DNA of 64,000 nt from Zeugodacus cucurbitae (taxonomy: Eukaryota > Arthropoda > Insecta > Diptera > Tephritidae): positions 34,032,001 to 34,096,000 of the forward strand of contig NC_071670.1 in assembly GCF_028554725.1 (NCBI RefSeq). The letters are read 5' to 3'. The position numbers and the translations under genes are program-made. Numbering within the stretch: the stretch's first letter is position 1; the number at the start of each line of letters is the position of its first letter. A model generated the notes under the pieces. It was not told where the DNA came from. It made no database searches and saw only the letters and a program-made list of their open reading frames with translations. Of the stretch, positions 23,901 to 33,800 are shown in pieces.

Positions 23901-26900
23901 GAAACTCTTGTCCTCCTTAAAACTACATATTAACGAATTCAGTCTTTTCGATTCAGGCAGCAGTGTGTCATTGATGGACACCATGTTCTCAATGTTATAT
24001 ATAATGGCCTTTGTCATGCGTTTGGCGAACACTTGCACGGATTTCTCAACATATGTGTATGGTGTAGTGGACTGTGGCGCAGTTGAGGCGACTTCACCGG
24101 TGCCAGTCATGTTGGAGTAGCGCGCCCGTTCGTTATTGAAACCATTACGAAAATCATGTAAACTGCCGTTTTCTGGAAAATGTAACTTCTCCAGTGCATT
24201 GCAAACATTGTCTAAAATTACCGCCGACTTCGCCATGGCCTGTGCCGTCTTCTTTTCCATTTCCTCATTCTTAAGGCGTTCGGCGAAGTAGTTTTCCAGT
24301 TTGTTCAATCCATCCTCAGAGGCGATGTTGATGAACGAATTGAGAAAGTCCCAATATTCACGCCATTCGACATTCTGCTCTCTTGCCAATTCACGTCCGA
24401 TTAATTCTAAACCCTTTTCGGTGTCTGTTATTTTGATGTGACGCTCTTTGAAGCCCGGACTATCATAGTGTTGGGATTCATTCAACAACAAATTGCGCGA
24501 GTCATTGCAACAGTCCGAGTCGGGTGAGGAAGCTGTACTGATATCACGATAAGTGTTAAAATTATTTTTGAACAGTTCTTGTTGTGGCATCTTACGGCAC
24601 AGCGCTGTCTTCAGCATGCTGCCTTTCAATTTGAATGTTTGCTGTTGCGGCTGCGGCTGGTCCAATGGTAGATTTTCATTATTTTCACCAATGGCGCTAA
24701 TATCCAGCTCGCCAAGCAAAGAGCTAGTGGCTTCTATGAAATCAGGCGCATTGCGCTCCACTGGTGTGTTAGGATGGGGGTCGCGATAGCTGAAGAACAG
24801 CTCACGTTTCATTTGTAACACTGGTGTATTTTGCGATGTGAGATTCTTTAAAATATTTATATCCGTGTCCTGCGAGGTTAATTGTTCACGGCTGTTATTG
24901 TTTTTCTCTAGCTCGTTTGTTGTTGCAGTTGAATTCGAGGTAGTATTTTCTGGTTCCATATTTTCCACCTGATTCTTATGATTTCCATTCTGCTTATCGA
25001 CAATTAAGGATGTGTCATTGGATACGCCATTTTCATTAACTAACTCACAACTCGAACGTCGTGGCGTAGAGTTGAACAAGGCGCGGCGATTTGCTTTGGT
25101 GAGTGGTGTGCTCATAGTAGGACTGCCGTTACTGATATTAGCAAGTGATGTCTTTGATGGTGTACCGTTTGCGCAGCGCGTTTGAAGCGGAGAAATAATT
25201 AAATTATAAGTAGCGGGTGAATAGGCATTGCTACCCAGACGTGGTGGCGTTTTCCAACGACGACAGAATTGCTATAACAACAAAAATCGTAAGCATATTT
25301 TGTATATCAAATAAATTAGGAAACATACACTGGCTTGCTCCTTATTCATTGGACCGGCCAAAGCTTCAATTTTGATCTCAGCGCTCAGTGGATCACAGTT
25401 GAGATTCTAGTTATGAAGGATAAGTAATAAAGATATATAAAAAAATAGTGTTTTATTTATTTATTCAACTGTAAATGTCTGTTTTTTTACCGGTGGATTG
25501 CTGGCAGGAAACGGTTGTCCAATTTTTGGCGGTACAACATTGTCCACGGAACGTAACACAGGCACGTAAAAACGCTCCTCCAACAATACTTCGATCTTCC
25601 TTTTTAATTCCGGCGCGGCATTCGGTACACGTGCACATATTATCTGCAGCGAATATTTATTATTTTTCTATTGCAATAAAATAACTAAAGTACATACATC
25701 TTTGGGATATAGGCCCTCCGAATTAGGTGTCATTTTGCACTCGGGGAAAGTTGTCAACAGTTCCACCATTTCAACCCCACCGGTCTTCGCTGCAAAATGT
25801 AACGGTGTCTCGCTACGACCTTTCTCTGGTATGTTTAAGTAATAGTCTAATAGATTCACACACAACTCCTTGCACATTTTCTCGTCGTTTTTCTTGCCCG
25901 TAAGCAGATCCACAAATTTTGTGTCGCTCACGGTCTTCAAAATCAACTCAGCTATGCGCGGCTTTCCGGATATTGCACAAATGTGCATAGCATTATAGCG
26001 ATAGCCCTCCTTTAGTGTGGTGGGTGTATCACCAGCGCTCACCAAATAGCGTGGATTATCCCAAATCATGGTTTTCACACGCTCATAATCGCCGGACTCG
26101 ATTATTTTCCGAAATTCAATGAGTTCCTGCTTAGTTGGTCCACGAAATGCCGCCTTTTCTACCACAATGGATGCTGTGAGCATAAAAATTATATATTAAT
26201 TATAACATTATTCTATATTTATTTTACATACATTTGCCATCGGCGTGCCGTGGTGTCGCCACCACCTCAGGTCCATATTTAGAGAATTTGTTCGCATCGC
26301 TCTCATTATTAAATTCACGAAAACGCGCTTCCTTGTGCAATTTCAGCACATCCAAGACTTCGCTCATTTCACAGTACACATGTGGAATATCAGCTATGAA
26401 GAGACAAAGATTGATGCATATGGTTAATGGTGTGATTAAATTTACATGTCAACGATTAAAACTGTAAATTGTATTGGAAAGGCATGTCAGACGAACATCA
26501 AGTGTTTCCTTTTTCTTTTTAATGATATACAACGCCGAAATCGCGTGTTTTCTTACCACATCATAAATTGTTGGCAAATTTTCAAAAATGCAATGCGGAC
26601 GCGAGCGCGCTTAATTTAGCAGACAGAGTGTGCCGCAAAAGCGATTACACTAATAAAAGTGCGAGTGAATAGTGTAGCGAAAACAAACGAAAACAGGTGC
26701 GAAGCGACAGTGTGATATGATAAATACAAATTTAAATCAAAACAAAAACATTGAAAACAAACATAAGACTGATGACAGAGGTTAAAGACGCGTAAATGAA
26801 TACTTGTCCGTTAGTGGATGAGAGGTTTTTGGGGCGGTGTAATTATTGTTTTTGTTTTTAAGAACATGCGTACTAAGACGAAACAGTAAGTTGGACGGTT

Positions 26901-28498
26901 TAATAATTATGCTACAATACGGTAGAAGATGCTATAATAGGTTCTAGACTACATACGCCCTAAACATTGAAAATGTGTATTTTTAAACTATTTTACTTAG
27001 CTTTTTAAGAAATTCGTGCTTTTTAAGTTCTAATATGAGGTGTTAAGAGCAATATTTAGTTATATGGGAAAGTTTCTTTCAATTGATCACATATATGTCA
27101 GTATGTATGTGCTTTACTTCGCAAAGCTATTGGTGTGTGGCTGCGTTATGAAAATCTAGTCATATTAGAAATAGATTTTTTTATATACGAGTATATAAGT
27201 GCATATGATTATACATTTAAGTATGTACAAATGCCAATGATAACTTCAATACATAGTTAATGTTAATATAAATGTATTGATGTACAAATGTAACTAAAAT
27301 TTTCTAAAATATTTTATTACTTATTTTAACATTGTTTTATTTGGAATGCCACCCTTCTTCGACATCGAATCGCAAATCATCACGTCATCGTGATGTCGAT
27401 GTTATTGAGCACACCCGGTTTTAACATCAAATGCACAAATACAACACACAACTCTTAGTCAAATTAATAGCAATTACAAAATAGCTTTTGTCTGCTTTTT
27501 ATTTATTGTGTTGGTAGGTAAGTGCAATTTGGTTGTTGCTCACAATGCGTAACATAGGCCATGAAACAAAATTACATAGATAAATTACAGATTGTCTTAT
27601 ATATAGTAAAGTAGTATTAACGATAATGAAAGTTGTTATTTGCAAGTGGTTTTGATTTAGTTAAATAAGCTTTTATTGCAAGTAACATTAACAGCACGAT
27701 TTAACTAACACCATGCCAGTTTTCAAAATAACAATAACATTTAAATCAAGATGCATTTATGTTACATAGTATAAATAAAAACAGATAATCCAATTAATAT
27801 TAAAAAAAAAACATGTATGTATGTATATACCTGTATGTACCTGTTTACTGTCGTAAATATATAAAAAATACAGATAACGAGAAGACTTTATTGCATCTGT
27901 TTTTCGCCAACATATAGATATACCATACCAAAAGATAAAATTCCTATATCTTTTAAGCTTATTATTAACTATTGATAAATATGTACTGTATAATTGACTA
28001 TCAAAATGAATATCGATGGGCTGAAAACATTTTGAGATTAGAAGACGATGTTTTTAAAGAACATATTCATACCAAGTAAATCGAAATAAATAAATTAAAG
28101 AATATATATTTATTCAGCAGTATGTAAACAAAAATGGGTACACGCTCAATGATAATTGCGTATATATACATACATGTACGCATGCATTGTCAGAAACCTG
28201 CCGCAATATATAAATGCCGGTTGACAATTACAGGTACAATTATTATGAACAAAGAAAATATTAACACGTTATTTGCAAATAATTATTGTCAAAGTTCAAT
28301 GAGCTAGCCAAGACTTCAAAAAAGTATAGAAACAACGATTATAGCTTTGACAAAAATTTAAAATTATGCTTAAAAGCTATTCTATTTCTTATATATGTAT
28401 TCAATTTTCCAATACAATTTTTTAAATGCATATTTTTGTTTAAAATTGCTAAATGATTATTTACCTTCCTTTTCCAGGTATACCCCATAGTAGGACAT
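20901..28498 (-). CDS. Ankle2: Ankle2: ankyrin-repeat nuclear envelope / cell-division scaffold, 11 exons
   Basis: Minus-strand exons are 28498-28465, 26393-26232, 26173-25698, 25643-25491, 25406-25329, 25271-23802, 23536-23440, 23361-22979, 22748-22624, 21607-21476 and 21210-20901. Every junction is GT/AG and keeps frame, giving 3420 nt and 1139 residues. Residues 3-53 form the ANKLE2-specific segment before the repeats (YYGVY, then a V-Y-x-E...K-x-A-R-F-x-x-F pattern). Ankyrin repeats are at about 123-147 (YNAMHICAISGKPRIAELI) and 185-209 (ETPLHFAAKTGGVEMVELL). A conserved K-T-P-P-R segment follows at about 308. The long C-terminal half is Ser/Asn-rich with poly-Q, three W-R-D motifs (exon 8) and a basic tail. 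In animals ANKLE2 brings PP2A to BAF/VRK1 for nuclear envelope reassembly and acts in neuroblast division; the role here is inferred from orthology. No N-terminal membrane segment is in this model (see findings). Confidence 0.92.
21851..22160. mobile_element. Internally deleted Tc1/mariner-type element, Ankle2 intron
   Basis: It starts GGGTGATCCATTTCGAGGTTTCATACTTTT and continues through the ATTCGAAAGAACATTC and GGCATTTATTTTTTAAAG blocks shared with 37445-37560 and 54850-54970. At about 22090 it jumps to the opposite end of the element (TCTTTCCATGATGAAATACC...CTGAACAAAAATAACATGA, as at 39330-39385). The transposase interior is missing, so this is a deletion derivative lying between exons 9 and 10. 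Confidence 0.65.
22200..22440 (-). repeat. Dispersed repeat shared with 13940-14050
   Basis: The reverse complement contains AAACTAATCGGTTCAGCC, TTCTTGGTCACT and TTTCAAAACACAGTTTT, in the same order as at 13945-14040. No frame is seen. It is an unassigned repeat in an Ankle2 intron. Confidence 0.55.
26394..28464. other. Ankle2 intron 1 with a GC-richer segment
   Basis: This intron is 2071 nt long. At 26575-26730 a GC-richer, CG-containing segment (GGACGCGAGCGCGC and neighbours) stands out in otherwise AT-rich DNA and looks like a promoter or 5' UTR. On the minus strand a GTAAGA donor lies at 26558-26553 just after ATGATGTG, but that exon would not keep frame with exon 2 at 26393. The rest is AT-rich with no gene. 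Confidence 0.4.
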
Positions 28499-28773
28499 CT
28501 CCGAAATTAACCTGATTTTGGTTTGCTGGGTAAAAAGAAAAATTGATGCCAACAGGCCAAAGCGCAACACTCTCTATTAACCACCTCCCGTTTGCTATCC
28601 GAACAATATTGTTCAAATGTTTTCTTTTCACTTTTATAATTCGTATTATGATTTCTTTTAAATGCACTAAAAATCTATTTTAACAATCACTTTTATCCAA
28701 GTAATGCTTCTTTAATTTTTGTTTTACCGTTTCACAGAGAACTGCGAATGTAAAATATAGAGAAGGTTCAATT

Positions 28774-28786
28774 GCGGACCAGCGTG
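28774..28786. promoter_or_regulatory. Candidate Ankle2 promoter element
   Basis: The 13-mer GCGGACCAGCGTG lies 276 bp upstream of the Ankle2 ATG and recurs exactly at 30373-30385. Its CAGCGTG core is loosely like the Drosophila Motif 1 (GGTCACACT, reverse AGTGTGACC) core promoter element. No TATA box is seen. The start-site position is inference. Confidence 0.35.
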
Positions 28787-28890
28787 TGAATTGTCAAAAA
28801 CTAAAAAAAATCATATAAGCGTATTTCACCACGGCCAGCTTGGTAGGAGAAAAAAAATTAACAGTGTACGTTAACAGAGCTGAGCAATAA

Positions 28891-29410
28891 GTGCTGAACA
28901 CAAAGACGACGACACGACACGACGTAGCGACGGATGACCACAAATGTCGCTTTGAAGCCAGCGTCTTGAACATTTTGAAGACGGCAGCGACATATCAAAG
29001 AGCAATTTCATTGTTGCCCTACTAACATCTTTCACTTCAATAAAATTTACATATTTAGTTTAAAGTGAAATTATTTATGCGAAAAATGTAAAAATTGGCG
29101 ATTTATTTGTTTTAAATAATCGATTGTTATTATAAATGATATACCAAAGCTATTTTACGTTTCTGCTGGAAAAATAACGTCATACTTGTGAGAACTTTGA
29201 CTAATTTTACATTTCACATGTTAGTGGCAGCTCTACAGCGGCCATTGTCGTCGGAAAATTAGAAACATTTCTAATTTGGCGACAACGACAACTACAAGCC
29301 TGTTGTCGCGTAGTCGTGCTGTTGTCAAAAAATCTGTGCCCATAAGAACGCGTGTATTTTAATATTTGACAGATGTCGCTCGTCGCTTGTCGTCTTCTAT
29401 GTGTTCAACA
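28891..29410. mobile_element. 520 bp MITE with ~40 bp imperfect inverted ends
   Basis: The left end is GTGCTGAACACAAAGACGACG. The right end, read on the minus strand, is TGTTGAACACATAGAAGACG, and the similarity continues through the GACGACA/GCGAC-rich part. CAATAA at 28885-28890 and 29411-29416 looks like the target-site duplication. There is no open frame. The superfamily is uncertain: a 6 bp duplication fits neither TA-inserters nor classical 8 bp hAT. Confidence 0.7.
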
Positions 29411-29520
29411 CAATAATTGAAAAATATGCTCAGGGTGTACTTTTCAAAATAAGATTTCAATACAGTTAGTAGTAAGTACATTCAGAGGCATATTTGTAGA
29501 AAAAATGCTCAAACGGATCT

Positions 29521-29581
29521 ACATATATACATACATATACATACATATGTATGTAATGATTAATTATAACATACATATATA
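29521..29581. repeat. (TACATA)n simple repeat
   Basis: A run of ACATATATAC/ATACATAC units that includes the palindrome CATACATATGTATG. It abuts the MITE that starts at 29582. Confidence 0.7.
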
Positions 29582-30167
29582 CAGTGGAACTTCCATAACT
29601 CGAACTTCTATAACTCGAAGATCTCCATAACTCGAACAATTGAAATGGCAATATCGTTTAGAAGCCAATTTTCATACAAATTTCCTTCCACAACTCAAAA
29701 TTCTAAGTTCTCCCTAACTCAAACTCTTAAATTGGCAACAGAAGTCAAATTTCATACAAATTTCCTGCCATAAATCAAACTTTTCGCCTAGGGCATAAAA
29801 CAACATTCTACTATCAAGGAACAATTTTAAAATAGTCTCTCTATATCGTATGGAGGCGAACAAAATATATAATATTACACTTATGGATTGCATAAATCAT
29901 GTAACAAATGCATGGGATACAGACGTCAAGAGCCAAAAAATAGCAAACTGCTACAAACAAAATTACAGAATATGTGTTTTAACGTATGTCCATAAAACTT
30001 TACGCGAAGTCAATAAATAAATCTGGGTATAAATCTATATTTTACAGCTTTTTGAAAATTTAATGGAATGGTTTAATGGTTTTAATGGAAAATTCTAAAA
30101 CACGAAGTCTCTCTAACACGAAGTTTTTTTGTGGATTATGGTGATTCGAGTTAGAGAAGTTCCACTG
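29582..30167. mobile_element. Pogo/Tigger-like MITE, longest copy (586 bp)
   Basis: The left end is CAGTGGAACTTCCATAACTC and the right end, read inverted, is CAGTGGAACTTCTCTAACTC. TA dinucleotides at 29580-29581 and 30168-30169 are the target-site duplication. The left half holds two diverged copies of an ~80 bp module (x-TAACTCGAACTCTTAAATTGGCAA...TTTCATACAAATTTCC). The CAGTxGAAC end with a TA duplication is typical of pogo/Tigger-type MITEs. No transposase is present. Confidence 0.8.
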
Positions 30168-30169
30168 TA

Positions 30170-30821
30170 TATACAAAGTCGTTTGCGCATTGTATATAAG
30201 CGAATTTGTAAACGTACATTCACTGACATAGAAAATGAAACCATTTTTCTCATTTAACACTAAAAACTCTCAAATCTGTTATTTTCGAGCCCTCTGATGT
30301 TAAACAGTGCTGAAATACGCCTATACATTCTTTGGTGAAACACGCTTACAGAAACGTGTACCCCTTCGAAAAGCGGACCAGCGTGACAATCGGCACATTT
30401 ATTATTTGACATTCTCTGCTTTCAGGCGACATCTATGCAATGAATCCGCAAGACTGTTGTGCCGTATTCCAGCAGATGTCGCCTAATATTTATTTCAGTA
30501 AAGAAGAAGAAAAGAGCGGCAAATAAATCTAGAAATTTTAGGCAAACTGTGGAAATTAGAAAACTTCTCTGCTGCGTTGTGAATAAACTTTATTAGTGCA
30601 AATTTTACAAATAAGTTAAACAGCACAATTAGGCGTTATAATAATATGAAATATATTGTCCAAATACACTTGTTGACTTTTTGGTGATGGAACTTTAAAA
30701 CATTGCAAATATTAAATTGACACGGGGTGAGTACTTAATTATAATTTTTTTTTTTAATTTTCTGATATCGTAATATCAACTGCTTCTTGATTCTTATACT
30801 AAATTATTTTCTTCTAAACAT
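30170..30821. other. Spacer between Ankle2 and the ppk gene, with exon-like plus-strand features
   Basis: It contains the 13-mer GCGGACCAGCGTG (30373-30385). It also contains a 10 bp inverted repeat, GGCGACATCT at 30425-30434 and AGATGTCGCC at 30474-30483. A consensus donor GGGGTGAGTAC lies near 30726 and is matched by a TTCTAAACATTCAG acceptor at 30824 on the plus strand. These would fit a non-coding first exon of a plus-strand transcript antisense to the channel gene. No coding frame supports it. Confidence 0.35.
30589..30594 (-). terminator. Candidate poly(A) signal of the ppk-family gene
   Basis: AATAAA on the minus strand, 228 nt downstream of the TGA stop at 30824-30822. Confidence 0.45.
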
Positions 30822-33800
30822 TCAGGGTAGATATTGTCCATATTTCCAGTCGCCGTTCGAATCTGTATATTGCGGTATAATCTTTGTAGACTTGTATAGT
30901 GATTTTGAATATCCGGTATAGTCCTAACGATAATTAATAATGTTTTTCGTTAAGTCATATGTTCACATGTTGTTAAAGCAGTGTTTACCTTATCAGCTTT
31001 GCGTCGCCGATTTAATTCCTTGACATTTTGTGGTACATTCATATTGAAATTGTTTCGTTTACACAAAATAATGGATTTTTCGTTAAACTGCTTGCTATTC
31101 AAATTGTTCCGTGTCAAGTTATCATCTACAGCCACAGCGTCTTGGGATGGCTTTGAAACGTAAGACATGATGCGTAGTGAGAGATTAATGGCAGGCGGCG
31201 GTCTTCGTTTGATCTCCTCTTCGATTTCATACAATTCTTGCTGCAATTAAAAACAATAGCAGAAAATCTCAATTCAAATTATGTAAGAAAAGGTTCAGGT
31301 TTAGTCCGAATATAGGTAATTAGAAGTTTTAAACAACAAAGCAACAGAATTGATAAACGGGTTTCACGAGACGAGTTAAGCTTCCTGTCTATTTATGTGT
31401 ATAAGAGTTGCTAAAAACGTCTTTTGTATTTATTTGGACTTACCCTATTTTTGTAGACCATACAACAAGCTCTTAACGTGAAATAGTAAATAATTTCCAC
31501 ACCAGAGAGCAACGAGAAGCCTAGAAATAAACTTGCAATACCACCAAAGGACACCAAAAGATCGACCCAACCGAAAAGTACCTCGCGTTTATAACGTATA
31601 ATAGGCCACGTGAGAAACTCCACTAAAACGCCCGTGTCATCGGTCTTTTCAGTGCTGGAACAGGTAAAGGTATGCAGTACATAGCGTTTTATCAACAAAG
31701 TGTTTAAATATAATTATTATCTATTAGCATTCGTACTTCTTAATCAATTTCTCAATGTTAAAGACCGTTTTCGAACAGCTCAATTCACATTGCATGCAAT
31801 TCCGTATATTCGTAATGTTCGCCTTGTTCTTTTCCAAACACATCAAATCGGATACGCCACACGTAGGCACACTCGCTGCAAAATAATACCGAATTGTAAT
31901 TCAATTTAATTCGCGAAAATAATTAGTACACCTACATATGGGCTTATAAAATGGTGGATTGCATTTACAGAATTTGATGGCACGTTTCATGCGACACTCC
32001 TTCATGCAGGAGGAGAATGTGTAGCCCTCAGGGAAATATTGCAATTTAACCTCGTCATAAAAGATGCATTTCCGTTGACTGTGTTCGAAATTGGTATTTG
32101 TTATTAAAAAAAGGAAAATTTCTTTGTGAAATATTAAACTTATTTAGTAATCTTTACACCTGCAGCTTACCCAATTGTTAGTTGCCTCGCGTCATCTGTG
32201 GTATAGGTGTTCTTTTTGGAAATCCTTGCTTCTACTTTCTGATTATCTTCCCACTCGATTTGGGCATTGAAATCACTGCCGAAATATTCCTCATTTGAAA
32301 AAATGAAAACCTTGATGGAAATAGAGAGGTGTGAAGAAAAAAATAATCTTAAAAAACAATTCAGATTTATGATTCTACATTTCATCATATCATATAACCA
32401 TTATGGAATCTGATAAATAGTTTCTATATTCTTGGCATACAATGTTCCTTTCTGTCCGAATTCAGCATCCAATATTTCGACACTTAGAAACCCCAGATTT
32501 CTACTTACTTTTGCAGTGCCGTTCGGTACGAAATACAAAGCCCATTTCTTATCTGTCTCATAAAGATCATGTGGCGCGGCTCCATTTACACTAAGATCAA
32601 AAAAATAAGAAAATGTGTCTACTATCATTCTTGGTTCAAACCTACTCTTCTTTTTCCTCCGATTTGAAACGACTATTGAAAGCGAAACACATGCCATGCT
32701 CGGTATAAACTCTATCGAAATGTGTACAACACGATATCGGTTCGTCACGATACTTGCATTCCGTTAAGGTGTCTTCACAGCTAACATGAACCTAAGCAAC
32801 CACGAAATCATAAGGTTTAAATCTTGAAGTTTAGGATATAGCAAAAATATAATTTAGTTTTAATTCTTACTTTAAATGCCGCATCTCGTAAATTAATTTC
32901 ATTTAAAATATTTGCCGACACCGATGTAGACAGCGCATAAGCTTCGTTGACATTGTCGAAGTTTAAAGATGTTAAAAGCTCAAGAAATGGTGCGATCATA
33001 GTTGCCGTGGGATGGTCATAATTTCTGTTAACGAAGAAATAAATCACATCAGATTAAACTTTTAAGTGAGTTCTTTATTCGTTTTCTACTCACGATAATG
33101 TTTTGTATGCCCAATCATATGCCTTGTCATGATCGAAGGGTATTTCCGGACAGACAATTGTGCTGGGAAAGACAACATTTTGATTATGGAAATCGGTGTC
33201 CAAACCTGTAATTTTATTTAACATTAAGATTATCATGAAATTATATATATATATATATATATGTATATAAAAATAGATATTGAGATAAATATATATATTG
33301 CAAAATTTTTATTCCGATGAATGACAGTTGTGTTCGATAATACTATTCGTTAAAAGAGAATATCAATTGGCAAGTTAAAATAAGTACGGATTTTTATACT
33401 CTCGCAACATGTTGCACAGAGTATAACAGTTTTGTCCATCTAACGGTTGTTTGTAACAGCATAAAATATATATGTACATATATCTAAATGATCATGAAGA
33501 CGAGGTTGAATCCCGATGTCTGCCCGTCCGTCCTTGCCTTTGAAAATCCTATAATTAGGTATATGAGAGCTAGGGGAAGTTACACTATTAGAAGAAAAAT
33601 ATTTACTCTGAATTAAATTAAGATACCTGAGGGATTTACCGAAATTTTTGGTGAAAAATTACAATGGGATACAGTGGACAGTTATAGTCCGATTTCGACA
33701 ATTTTTTCACAAGTGATGCCACAGATCATAGTATTTATTTTTTTAGGTTTTATTTCGCTATCTTCATTGGTTCGTTATGTACTAAATATATATTATAAAG

